Shown here one piece after another: positions 9,754-17,070 of a stretch of DNA of 21,964 nucleotides; position 1 is the stretch's first letter, and the number at the start of each line of letters is the position of its first letter. The position numbers and the translations under genes are program-made. The notes beneath the pieces were generated by a model that had not been told where the DNA came from, did no database searches, and saw only the letters and a program-made list of their open reading frames with translations. This DNA is from DASZVN01 sp035547055 (GTDB taxonomy: Bacteria > Pseudomonadota > Alphaproteobacteria > Rhizobiales > Methylopilaceae), in the NCBI GenBank assembly GCA_035547055.1, contig DASZVN010000101.1, positions 1-21,964 on the forward strand, written 5' to 3'.

Positions 9754-9776
9754 TCAGAGGGTGACTGGTTTCCGGG

Positions 9777-9902
9777 CCCCCTCCGTCTCGCTGCGCTCGC
9801 CACCTCCCCCGCTTCGCAGGGGAGGATCAGGGCTTCGCCGCGGGCGGATCCTCCCCCATCGCAGATGGGGGAGGGGGACCATGCGAAGCATGGTGGAGGG
9901 GG
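9777..9902. repeat. Nested palindromic repeat (family D) upstream of ampG
   Basis: This 126-nt element is bounded by an 8-bp inverted repeat, 9777-9784 (CCCCCTCC) and 9895-9902 (GGAGGGGG). Inside are a hairpin built on CCTCCCC and GGGGAGG and another with a perfect 9-bp stem, 9851-9859 (CTCCCCCAT) with 9865-9873. It fills most of the 159-nt gap after the GlcG-like gene. A false in-frame start for the next gene (9865) lies in it. Confidence 0.75.
9895..9902 (+). promoter_or_regulatory. Likely ampG ribosome binding site supplied by the repeat end
   Basis: GGAGGGGG is the right terminal arm of the family D repeat and lies 10 nt before the ATG at 9913. No other purine-rich site is present. If the repeat folds in RNA, this site pairs with 9777-9784 and would be hidden, so folding could affect translation. 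The pairing is seen; the effect is inferred. Confidence 0.45.
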
Positions 9903-9912
9903 CACGGCGCCG

Positions 9913-11295
9913 ATGAGCGAGGCTCGCACCGGCGCGGCCGCCGCCGACGGGGCGGGGCTATCCCGCCTCGCCCGCTTCCGTGCCGCGCTCGCGGTCTATA
10001 CCGAGCGGCGGCTCCTCCTGATCATGCTGCTGGGCTTCTCGTCGGGCTTGCCGCTGGCGCTGTCGGGCTCGACCCTGATGCTGCGCCTCGCCGACCGCGG
10101 CATCGCGCTCGGCACCATCGGCCTGTTCGCCCTGGTCGGCCTGCCCTACACGCTGAAGTTCCTGTGGGCGCCGCTGGTCGACGCGTGGCGCGTGCCGGGG
10201 CTGACGCGGCTGCTCGGACGCCGCCGCGGCTGGCTGGTCCTGAGCCAGCTCGTTCTCGTCGTGGCGATCCTGTTTCTCGGCTCGCTCGATCCAAGGGCGA
10301 CGCCGTGGCTGGTCGCGCTCGGCGCGCTCTTCGTCGCCGCGGCCTCGGCGACCCAGGACATCGTGATCGACGCCTTCCGGGTCGAGACGCTGCGGACCGA
10401 CGAGCAGGCCGCCGGCATGGCGCTGTTCGTCGCCGCCTACCGGGTGGCGATGCTGGTGGCCTCGGCCGGCGTCGTCGCGCTGGTGGCGCTGCTCGAGTTT
10501 CGCGGGGTGAAGCCGCCGGCCGACTGGGCGCTCGGCTACGCCGCGATGGCGGTGCTGGTCGTGGTCGGGCTGATCGCGACGCTCTTCTCGCGCGAGCCGG
10601 CCGCAAGCGCCGTGGCCGAGGCCGCCGAGGCCGGCACCGGCGCCGGGCGGCGCCTGGTCCAGGCGGCCGTCGGCGCCTTCGCGGACTTCCTCGGCCGCGC
10701 CGACGCCTGGGCGGTGCTGGCCTTCGTCGTGCTCTACAAGTTCTGCGACGCCTTCGCCGGCGCGATGACCGGGCCGTTCGTCCTCGCCATCGGCTTCGAC
10801 AAGGCGACCTACGCCGCCGTCGTGAAGGGCGTCGGCCTGATCGCGACGCTGCTCGGCGGCTTCCTCGGCGGCGCCATCGCCCGCACCCAGCCGATGGCCC
10901 GCGCGCTCTGGATCGGCGGCATCCTCCAGGCCGCCGCCAACCTCGCCTTCTCGTGGCAGGCCATGGTCGGGCCGTGGAAGCCGGCGCTGGTGGTGAGCAT
11001 CTCGGCTGAGAATTTCACCAGCGCCGTCGGCACGGTGATCTTCGTCGCCTATCTCTCCGGGCTCTGCCGCAACGCCGCCCACACCGCGACGCAGTTCGCG
11101 CTCTTGACCGCGCTCGCCGCGGTCGGCCGCACCGTCCTGTCCTCGACCGCGGGCTTCGCCGCCGGAGCGATCGGCTGGGTCGCGTTCTTCGCGCTCTGCG
11201 CCGTCGTCGCGCTCCCCGGCCTCGCGCTCCTCGCCTGGCTCCAGCGCCGCGGCCATTTCGCCGCGCTCGCGCCCGCGCCGGCGGCTGCCGCCTGA
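9913..11295 (+). CDS. ampG: AmpG-type muropeptide permease (MFS)
   Basis: The 460-residue membrane protein resembles AmpG, the proton-driven inner-membrane importer of GlcNAc-anhydroMurNAc peptides for cell-wall recycling. In many Gram-negatives it also feeds the beta-lactamase-inducing signal. The family opening is clear: LLLIMLLGFSSGLPLALSGS, then LVGLPYTLKFLWAPLVDAW, and later SATQDIVIDAFRVE. At least twelve hydrophobic segments span the length. I prefer the ATG at 9913; an upstream in-frame ATG at 9865 would add 16 repeat-encoded residues. No ampD, nagZ or ampR is visible nearby, so no local recycling operon is indicated. The substrate is assigned by family resemblance only. Confidence 0.88.
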   Translation: MSEARTGAAAADGAGLSRLARFRAALAVYTERRLLLIMLLGFSSGLPLALSGSTLMLRLADRGIALGTIGLFALVGLPYTLKFLWAPLVDAWRVPGLTRLLGRRRGWLVLSQLVLVVAILFLGSLDPRATPWLVALGALFVAAASATQDIVIDAFRVETLRTDEQAAGMALFVAAYRVAMLVASAGVVALVALLEFRGVKPPADWALGYAAMAVLVVVGLIATLFSREPAASAVAEAAEAGTGAGRRLVQAAVGAFADFLGRADAWAVLAFVVLYKFCDAFAGAMTGPFVLAIGFDKATYAAVVKGVGLIATLLGGFLGGAIARTQPMARALWIGGILQAAANLAFSWQAMVGPWKPALVVSISAENFTSAVGTVIFVAYLSGLCRNAAHTATQFALLTALAAVGRTVLSSTAGFAAGAIGWVAFFALCAVVALPGLALLAWLQRRGHFAALAPAPAAAA

Positions 11296-11378
11296 CGGTT
11301 GGCATCCGCCGCCGGCCGTGATTTCTATGCCGCGCGCCGGCCCGGAGGGGCTGGCCAGGTCGAGCGTCGGGAGGGGCT

Positions 11379-13724
11379 ATGCCCAGAGTGCGGATCGGCG
11401 AGCCGGTCGCTCGCAAGGAGGATTTTCGCCTCGTCACCGGTCAGGGCACCTATGCCGACGACATCCACCTGCCCGGCACGGCCTATGCCGCCTTCGTGCG
11501 CTCCCCCCACGCCCACGCCCGCATCCGCTCGATCGACACGACGGCCGCCAAGGCCATGCCGGGCGTCCTCGCCGTCGTCACCGCGGCCGACACCGCCGCA
11601 CTGAAGTCGATCCTCCACGCCACCGGCAGCTCGAAGGGCGGCTCCGACGTCGGCCTCGCCAACCGCGACGGCACCGAGCGCCTGACGACGCCGCACGTTC
11701 CGCTCCAGTCCGAGATCGTCCGCTTCGCCGGCGAGATCGTCGCGATGGTGGTGGCGGAGAGCCAGGAGGAGGCGAAGGACGCCGCCGAGCAGGTCGTGGT
11801 CGACTGGGAGCCGCTGCCCGCGGTCACCGCGACGCCGGAGGCGGTCAAGCCCGGCGCGCCGGAGCTCTGGCCCGAGGTGCCGAAGAACCTCGCGCTCGAT
11901 TGCGAGATCGGCGACGCCGCCGCGACCGAGGCCGCCTTCGCCAAGGCTGCCCACCGCGTGAAGCTCGTCACGTGGGTGCAGCGCGTCACCGGCGTCCACA
12001 TGGAGCCGCGCACCGCGATCGGCGCCTTCGACAAGGAGACGCAGCGCTACGTGCTCTATGCCTGCGGCGGCATCGGCGTGACGCGGCTCCGCGAGGAGCT
12101 GTCGACCGTGCTCGGCGTGCCGCTGGAGCGGACGCGGATCATCACGCCGCAGGACGTCGGGGGCAATTTCGGCACCCGCAACGCCTTCCACCCGGAGTGG
12201 GGGCTCCTGCCATGGATGGCGGAGCGGCTGGGCCGGCCGGTCAAGCACCTCGTCGAGCGCAGCGAGGCCTTCGTCAGCGACTACCAGGGCCGCGACCTCT
12301 TCGTCGAGGCCGAGCTCGCGCTCGATGCCGACGGCCGCTTCCTCGCGGTCCGCACCAGCAACCTCTCCAATGTCGGCGCCCACACCGCGTCCTTCGTCGC
12401 CCTCAACAAGGGCGTCCAGCTCATGACCAGCGTCTATGCGGTGCCGGCGGCCCATGTCCGCGGCCGCGCCGTCATGAGCAACACGCCCTCGACCATTCCC
12501 TATCGCAGTGCCGGCCGCCCCGAGGCGATCTTCGTGATCGAGCGGCTGATCGACCTTGCCGCGCGCGAGGGCGGCTTCGACCGGGTCGAGCTGCGGCGGA
12601 AGAACCTGATCGCGCCCGAGGCGATGCCGTACCGGAACCCGGTCGGCGTGACCTACGACAACGGCAACTACGCCGATCTCATGATGACGACCGTCGAGGC
12701 GGCCGACTGGGCCGGCTTCCCGGCCCGGCGCGAGGAGGCGAAGCGGCGCGGCAAGCTTCGCGGCATCGGCGTCGCGAACTACGTCGAGACTGCGAGCGGC
12801 ATGCCGCGCGAGCGCGCCGACATCGTCGTTTCTTCCGAAGGCCGCGTCGATGCCGTGCTCGGCACCGCGCCGACCGGGCAGAGCCACGAGACCACCTTCG
12901 CACAGCTCATGAGCGACTGGCTCGCGGTCGATTTCGACGACGTGACGGTGCGCTTCGGTGATACCGACATCGTCCATGCCGGCGGCGGCTCGCATTCCGG
13001 CCGCTCGATGCGCTTCGCCAGCATCGTCATCAAGGCGGCGACCGACGAGATCGTCGCCAAGGGCAAGGAGATCGCCGCGGCGAAGCTCGAGGCGGCGGTT
13101 GGCGACATCGAGTTTGCCGACGGCCGCTTCGTCGTCGCCGGCACCGACCGCGGCATGACGCTCTACGAGGCGGCGGCCGCGGCGGAGAAGGGCGACGGCC
13201 TGCCGGAGCCGCTCCGCGGCAGGCTCGCCGCGACCTCGGACAAGATGATCGGCGGGCTCGCCTTCCCGTTCGGCTCGCATGTCTGCGAGGTCGAGGTCGA
13301 TCCCGAGACCGGGCGGGTCGCGATCGTCCGCCACACCTGCATCGACGACGTCGGCCGGGCGGTGAACCCGATGGTGGTCGAGGGCCAGAGCCACGGCGGC
13401 ATCGTGCAGGGCATGGGCCAGGCGCTGATGGAGCACTGCGTCATGGACCCGGAGACCGGCCAGCCGCTCGCGGGCTCGTTCATGGACTACCCGATCCCGC
13501 GGGCCGACGAGTTCCCGATGTTCGATGCCCGCCTCGCCGAGCTGCCGGCGACGAGCCATCCGCTCGGCATCCGCCCCGGCGGCGAGGGCGGCACGACGCC
13601 GGCGCTTGCGGTCGCGGTCAACGCCATCGTCGATGCGCTGGCGCCGCTCGGCGTGACCCATCTCGACATGCCGACGACGCCCTACCGGGTGTGGCGCGCC
13701 ATCCAGGACGCCAGGCGGGGCTGA
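11379..13724 (+). CDS. Molybdenum hydroxylase large subunit (form II CoxL-like, xanthine dehydrogenase family)
   Basis: This 781-residue protein is the molybdopterin-cytosine-dinucleotide-binding subunit of the xanthine oxidase family. The N-terminal hammerhead domain starts RIGEPVARKEDFRLVTGQGTY, typical of CoxL-like chains. The active-site loop reads PYRSAGR (Y375-R380). It resembles the form II AYRGAGR loop and lacks the AYXCSFR cysteine of true CO dehydrogenase. The catalytic glutamate of the GxGExG-type motif is present as GGEGG (E736). Usual partners, a 2Fe-2S small subunit and an FAD medium subunit, are absent on both sides. The ATG at 11379 follows GGGAGGGG at 11369-11376. The substrate is unknown; CO is unlikely from the loop. 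The gene is intact and converges on the next with a 7-nt gap. Confidence 0.9.
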   Translation: MPRVRIGEPVARKEDFRLVTGQGTYADDIHLPGTAYAAFVRSPHAHARIRSIDTTAAKAMPGVLAVVTAADTAALKSILHATGSSKGGSDVGLANRDGTERLTTPHVPLQSEIVRFAGEIVAMVVAESQEEAKDAAEQVVVDWEPLPAVTATPEAVKPGAPELWPEVPKNLALDCEIGDAAATEAAFAKAAHRVKLVTWVQRVTGVHMEPRTAIGAFDKETQRYVLYACGGIGVTRLREELSTVLGVPLERTRIITPQDVGGNFGTRNAFHPEWGLLPWMAERLGRPVKHLVERSEAFVSDYQGRDLFVEAELALDADGRFLAVRTSNLSNVGAHTASFVALNKGVQLMTSVYAVPAAHVRGRAVMSNTPSTIPYRSAGRPEAIFVIERLIDLAAREGGFDRVELRRKNLIAPEAMPYRNPVGVTYDNGNYADLMMTTVEAADWAGFPARREEAKRRGKLRGIGVANYVETASGMPRERADIVVSSEGRVDAVLGTAPTGQSHETTFAQLMSDWLAVDFDDVTVRFGDTDIVHAGGGSHSGRSMRFASIVIKAATDEIVAKGKEIAAAKLEAAVGDIEFADGRFVVAGTDRGMTLYEAAAAAEKGDGLPEPLRGRLAATSDKMIGGLAFPFGSHVCEVEVDPETGRVAIVRHTCIDDVGRAVNPMVVEGQSHGGIVQGMGQALMEHCVMDPETGQPLAGSFMDYPIPRADEFPMFDARLAELPATSHPLGIRPGGEGGTTPALAVAVNAIVDALAPLGVTHLDMPTTPYRVWRAIQDARRG

Positions 13725-13731
13725 CCGGCGG

Positions 13732-14349
13732 CTATTTCTTCCGCGTCAGGGCGAAGGCGAAATCGCGGTCGCGGCCGGACATCGAGCGGTCGATCCAGGC
13801 CATCGCCAGCGGCTCGAGCAGGCGGGCGTTGCGGAGCGGCCCGCCGTCGGCGGCCTCGAAGCCGAGATCGCCGACGAGGCTCATCACCACCGGCTTCTTC
13901 GCCTCGTCGTTGCCGGCGACGAACATCACCGGCTTCGGAGGCCCGAAGGCGCGGGCGTCGCGCATCACCGCGAAGCCGCATTGGTTCAGCGTCTTGAACA
14001 CCGCGGCCCCGGTCGCCCAGCCGGCGACTGCCTCGCCGGCCGAGGTGGAGAAGCCGACGACGAGGCCGAGGCCGCTTTCGGTCGGCCCGAGCGGATTGGT
14101 GCAGTCGATCACGATCTTGCCGGCGAGGCCGCCGGCAGCGCGGATCGCGTTCTCGGCCTCGCGCCAGGGCGTCGCCAGCACGACGACCTCGGCCCCCGCG
14201 GCAGCCTCGGGCACCCTCTTGCGCGGGGCATCGCCCGGGCCGCCTTTGGCCGGGTCGCGCACCCCGAAAATCACCTCATGGCCGGCCTTGGCCCAGCCTT
14301 CCGCCAGCGCCTGGCCGACATGGCCAGCGCCGATGATCGCGATCTTCAT
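13732..14349 (-). CDS. NADP-binding oxidoreductase of the F420-dependent reductase-like family
   Basis: The 205-residue protein has one N-terminal Rossmann domain with GAGHVG at residues 8-13, followed by GVRDP, where the arginine fits NADP 2'-phosphate binding. It matches the Pfam family named NADP oxidoreductase coenzyme F420-dependent, as seen in IDCTNPLGP and FKTLNQCGF. Most bacterial members have no proven link to F420 and could be general NADPH-dependent reductases or dinucleotide-binding proteins, so no reaction is assigned. GGAGG (complement of 14355-14359) lies 5 nt before the ATG. It is 74 nt downstream of the HD-domain gene on the same strand, so the two could share a transcript. 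Confidence 0.85.
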   Translation of the reverse strand: MKIAIIGAGHVGQALAEGWAKAGHEVIFGVRDPAKGGPGDAPRKRVPEAAAGAEVVVLATPWREAENAIRAAGGLAGKIVIDCTNPLGPTESGLGLVVGFSTSAGEAVAGWATGAAVFKTLNQCGFAVMRDARAFGPPKPVMFVAGNDEAKKPVVMSLVGDLGFEAADGGPLRNARLLEPLAMAWIDRSMSGRDRDFAFALTRKK

Positions 14350-14423
14350 CGTGGCCTCCGCTCGACGCTCCCCGGCGCGAGCCTAGCCCACATTTCCGGG
14401 TGCTGCGATGCGCGCCCCGCCGG

Positions 14424-15227
14424 CTACAGCGCCCGGGTCGGCGCGATCATCGTGCGCCACATATGGGCCGAGGGGCTGCCGTCGAAGCCGAGCCCTTCCG
14501 CCGGCTGGCGGAAATTGCGGCCGATGATGTCGGTGAAATCGTCGAGCTCGACCGTCACGTTGGGGTCGAACGCATAGATGTCGTTCAGCGTGATGAGGCG
14601 CCCGGTCATGTACCATTTGTGGCGGCGGGCTTCCTCGTAGTCGCGGCGGATATAGGGCGCGACCGCGTAGTCGGCGCCGAAATAGCGCGCGTACATCTCG
14701 GGATATTCGTAGCCGACGCTCTCGTCCGGGAAGAAGCGCAGCGCCTGGTGGTACTTGATGGCCCAGGCCACCTCGGGGTCGACATAGGGCTCGACGAGCT
14801 GCGCGCCCCAGTAGCCGTGGTCGGGCCGGATGAAGCCGACCACCGCGATGTCGTGGAGGAGGCAGGCCAGCACCACCTTCTCGCTGTGGCCGGCAAGACG
14901 GGCGAGGCGGGCGCTCTGCAGCATGTGCTGGTAGGAGCGGAAGCGCAGGCGGAAGAAATCGACCAGCGTCGGCTTGTCCGGCATCGGCTGGAGGCGCGGG
15001 TCCTGGCCGAGCAGCATGTAGCGGCCGGAGCCGTCGCCGCCGAAGCCTTCGATCCGGGTCGGATCGACATCGCCGGACATGAACAGCACCGACTTGGTCG
15101 CCACCCGGTCGAGCTCGACGCCGAGCGCGTGCTCGACCGCGTCCGCGCGCTCGTCGAGCGGCCGCCCCGCGGTGGCCGTCGCGGCCGCCGCCGCCGCCTG
15201 ATCGAGCCGTTCCTGCGCTCCGTCCAT
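14424..15227 (-). CDS. HD-domain protein of unknown function, possible metal-dependent hydrolase or diiron oxygenase
   Basis: I do not recognise a named family for this 267-residue soluble protein. It carries an HD-domain pattern: H101 (SYQHML), the HD pair H125-D126 (LLHDIAV), H137 (DHGYWGAQL), H160 (IKYHQ) and D216 (LNDIYAFD). These are the ligand types expected for a two-metal HD site. H101 to H125 is 24 residues, H137 to H160 is 23 and H160 to D216 is 56. Both HD phosphohydrolases and the mixed-valent diiron oxygenases (PhnZ, MIOX) use such sets. The first 85 residues are not obviously HD fold and include an alanine-rich stretch at 11-20. It is divergent from the DUF3008 gene and upstream of the Rossmann protein. 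Confidence 0.75.
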   Translation of the reverse strand: MDGAQERLDQAAAAAATATAGRPLDERADAVEHALGVELDRVATKSVLFMSGDVDPTRIEGFGGDGSGRYMLLGQDPRLQPMPDKPTLVDFFRLRFRSYQHMLQSARLARLAGHSEKVVLACLLHDIAVVGFIRPDHGYWGAQLVEPYVDPEVAWAIKYHQALRFFPDESVGYEYPEMYARYFGADYAVAPYIRRDYEEARRHKWYMTGRLITLNDIYAFDPNVTVELDDFTDIIGRNFRQPAEGLGFDGSPSAHMWRTMIAPTRAL

Positions 15228-15295
15228 TGCCAGCCTCGCCTGTGCCGAGATCGCGCGAGACTACCAGCACGCGGGGCTCCGGCGCCACCCCGGCT

Positions 15296-15315
15296 GGCCG
15301 GGACGAAACCCGGCC
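15296..15315. other. Short hairpin in the divergent spacer between the HD and DUF3008 genes
   Basis: GGCCGGG at 15296-15302 pairs with CCCGGCC at 15309-15315 around a 6-nt loop. It lies in the 147-nt spacer between two divergent genes, so it could be an operator-like palindrome or a leader hairpin. I see no convincing sigma-70 boxes in this spacer, and no function is shown. Confidence 0.35.
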
Positions 15316-15374
15316 CGGCCGTGCGCCGTTGAGTGGGGTTGGCGGCGCGTGCCGCAAGACATCAGGAGGGCGAC

Positions 15375-15560
15375 ATGCCCGCGAAATCCCAGGCGCAGCA
15401 GAAGGCGGCCGGCGCCGCCCTCTCGGCCAAGCGCGGCGACACCAAGGTCGGCTCGCTCAAGGGCGCCTCGAAGTCGATGTACAAGTCGATGAGCGAGAAG
15501 GAGCTCGACCGGATGGCCTCGACCAGCCGCAAGGGCAAGCCGGAGCACAAGTCGAAATAG
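15375..15560 (+). CDS. DUF3008 family small basic protein
   Basis: The product is 61 residues, lysine- and serine-rich and without hydrophobic segments. It starts MPAKSQAQQKAAGAALSAKR and carries the conserved block SLKGASKSMYKSMSEKELDR, ending KGKPEHKSK. This is the DUF3008 pattern, common as a short single gene in alphaproteobacteria and other Proteobacteria, with no established function. Its charge would suit nucleic-acid binding or a disordered protein, which is inference. AGGAGGG at 15364-15370 sits 4 nt before the ATG at 15375. An earlier in-frame GTG at 15333 has no comparable site. It is transcribed alone, followed at once by a strong hairpin. Confidence 0.88.
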   Translation: MPAKSQAQQKAAGAALSAKRGDTKVGSLKGASKSMYKSMSEKELDRMASTSRKGKPEHKSK

Positions 15561-15623
15561 GATGCGCATCGGCTTGCCGATGCGCGCCGTCGGTGCCCAC
15601 GCCTCGCGTGCGCGCCCTACCGA
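15561..15623. repeat. Hairpin-bearing repeat, diverged relative of family B; likely end of the DUF3008 transcript
   Basis: A perfect 9-bp stem, GCGCATCGG at 15564-15572 with CCGATGCGC at 15577-15585 and a CTTG loop, starts 4 nt after the DUF3008 stop. The segment to 15623, read on the minus strand, begins with GGTAGGGCGC and contains a GTGGGCACC block, resembling the family B repeats. There is no T-tract, so it is not a classic intrinsic terminator. It lies between the convergent DUF3008 and hydroxy-acid oxidase genes and would form a hairpin in both transcripts. Confidence 0.55.
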
Positions 15624-15626
15624 ATA

Positions 15627-16778
15627 TCACATCGCCCGCGGCGGGCGCACGTCGAGGGCGGCGAGCTCGGCGATATTGCGGGCGCCGAGCTGGCACATGG
15701 CGTTGTCGAGCTCGTCGTAGAGCATCTTCATCGTGCGCGGCCCGCCCTCGGCGCCCATCGCGCCGACGCCGTACATGAAGGCGCGGCCGAGCAGGACGAA
15801 GTCGGCGCCGAGCGCGATCGCCTTGGCGATGTCGTCGCCCGAGCGCAGCCCGCCGTCGAACAGCACCGCGGCCGAGCGCCCGACAGACTGTCGGATCTCG
15901 GGCAACGCCTCGATCGTCGCCGGCACGCCCGCCCACTGCCGGCCACCGTGGTTCGAGACGATCACCCCGTCGACGCCGGATTCGGCGGCGCGGCGGGCGT
16001 CGCCGGGATGCATCACGCCCTTGAGCAGCAGCTTGCGCGGCCAGCGGCGGCGAATCTCCGCCACCATGTTCCAGTCGAGCCGGGCGCCGGCGAGCGAGCC
16101 GATCCGCCCGGCGACGCCGGCGGTCGGTGTCCCGGGCGCGACATATTTTTCCATGTTGCGGAAGCGTGGCCCGCCGGACTTCAGCGTGGCGAGGCTCCAG
16201 GCCGGGTGGCTCGCGAGCTGCCACGCCATCGCCGGCCGCGGGTGGAACGGCTGGGTGAAGCCGTTCCGAAGGTCGCGGATGCGCTTGGAGCCGATCGGCA
16301 CGTCGACGGTGACGACGAGGGCAGACGCCCCGGCCGCCTCGGCGCGGGCGACGAGGTCGTAGGCGATCTCGTCGTCGCCGCCGATATAGAGCTGGAACCA
16401 GAAATGGTTCGGCGCGACCGCCGCGATGTCCTCGACCGAGGCGGTGCCGGCCGTCGAGAGCACGTAGAGCAGGTTCATCGCCGCCGCCGATTTCGCCAGG
16501 GCGAGGTCGGCGCCCGGCCAGATCAGGTTCTGGAAGCCGATCGGGGCGACGCCGAACGGCGCCGCGTAGCGATGGCCGAACAGCTCGGTCGAGAGGTCGC
16601 GGGTCGAGCAGTCGTTGAGGATGCGCGGCACGAGACGCACCGCCTCAAGCGCATCGACGTTGCGGCGCACGCTGCTCTCCGAGCCGGCGCCGCCGTCGAC
16701 ATAGTCGAACACGAAGCGCGGCAGCCGCCGCTCGGCAGCGCTGCGGAAATGATCGACTGAATGAAGCTTCCTGGCCAT
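15627..16778 (-). CDS. FMN-dependent alpha-hydroxy-acid oxidase/dehydrogenase
   Basis: The 383-residue protein belongs to the FMN-dependent alpha-hydroxy-acid oxidising family (lactate, mandelate, glycolate), which oxidises an L-2-hydroxy acid to a 2-oxo acid. The N-terminus has FDYVDGGAGSE and the FMN and substrate segments WFQLYI, VTVDVPIG and RDLRNGF are present. The base histidine is H277 in SNHGGRQ, and FDGGLRSGDD with LLGRAF forms the phosphate-binding end. After the active-site RQ the usual LD is replaced by WA. The start at 16778 (MARKLHSVDHF) fits the family. An in-frame ATG at 16859 would add 27 residues and lies in the family C repeat. The substrate is not assignable. It is divergent from the monooxygenase gene. 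Confidence 0.92.
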   Translation of the reverse strand: MARKLHSVDHFRSAAERRLPRFVFDYVDGGAGSESSVRRNVDALEAVRLVPRILNDCSTRDLSTELFGHRYAAPFGVAPIGFQNLIWPGADLALAKSAAAMNLLYVLSTAGTASVEDIAAVAPNHFWFQLYIGGDDEIAYDLVARAEAAGASALVVTVDVPIGSKRIRDLRNGFTQPFHPRPAMAWQLASHPAWSLATLKSGGPRFRNMEKYVAPGTPTAGVAGRIGSLAGARLDWNMVAEIRRRWPRKLLLKGVMHPGDARRAAESGVDGVIVSNHGGRQWAGVPATIEALPEIRQSVGRSAAVLFDGGLRSGDDIAKAIALGADFVLLGRAFMYGVGAMGAEGGPRTMKMLYDELDNAMCQLGARNIAELAALDVRPPRAM

Positions 16779-16827
16779 CCCTGTTCCCCCATGCCGGCGC
16801 CGCGATGCTAGAGCAAATTCCGCCCCG

Positions 16828-16920
16828 CCGTCATGGCCGGGCTTGTCCCGGCCATCCACGACTTACTTTGGGCCGGCGCTGCAAACTCGTGGATGCCCGG
16901 CCCAGGGCCGGCCATGACGG
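16828..16920. repeat. Palindromic dispersed repeat, copy 2 (family C)
   Basis: This 93-nt element has perfect 13-bp terminal inverted repeats: CCGTCATGGCCGG at 16828-16840 against 16908-16920. The inner stem ATCCACGA at 16854-16861 pairs with TCGTGGAT at 16887-16894. It is highly similar to 7441-7535, with differences mainly in the central loop. It occupies the spacer between the divergent hydroxy-acid oxidase and monooxygenase genes. Confidence 0.88.
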
Positions 16921-16947
16921 AGAGGCGGTCGCCTGGATGATGCGCAT

Positions 16948-16963
16948 GGTGCGCATGCGCACC
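16948..16963. repeat. Perfect 16-nt palindrome in the divergent spacer
   Basis: GGTGCGCATGCGCACC is identical to its reverse complement. It is followed by CTAC and resembles the conserved end of the family B elements read on the other strand, so it may be a remnant of one. It could also be bound by a dimeric regulator; nothing in the sequence decides this. Confidence 0.4.
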
Positions 16964-16977
16964 CTACAAGGGTCCGG

Positions 16978-17015
16978 TCCGCCGGTTGACCGGCGGAAGA
17001 GGCGGCGCTTACGCT
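16978..17015 (+). promoter_or_regulatory. Candidate promoter with an overlapping palindromic operator for the monooxygenase gene
   Basis: TTGACC at 16986-16991 and TTACGC at 17009-17014 are 17 nt apart (or TACGCT at 18 nt), a fair sigma-70-like pair about 55 nt upstream of the ATG at 17071. The -35 box overlaps a perfect inverted repeat: TCCGCCGG at 16978-16985 and CCGGCGGA at 16990-16997 around TTGA. A regulator bound there would block the -35 box. The boxes and palindrome are seen; promoter and operator function are inferred. Confidence 0.4.
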
Positions 17016-17070
17016 GACCCCAAACCAAAGACAAAAGCCGCCTCACGCGGGCAGAACAGGGAGCGACGCC

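Noticed and set aside
11379..13724. True carbon monoxide dehydrogenase (CoxL form I)
   Set aside because: The active loop reads PYRSAGR and lacks the AYXCSFR cysteine, and coxM and coxS are absent nearby.
13732..14349. Evidence for cofactor F420 use by this organism
   Set aside because: The family name is misleading for most bacterial members, and no F420 biosynthesis gene is in the window.
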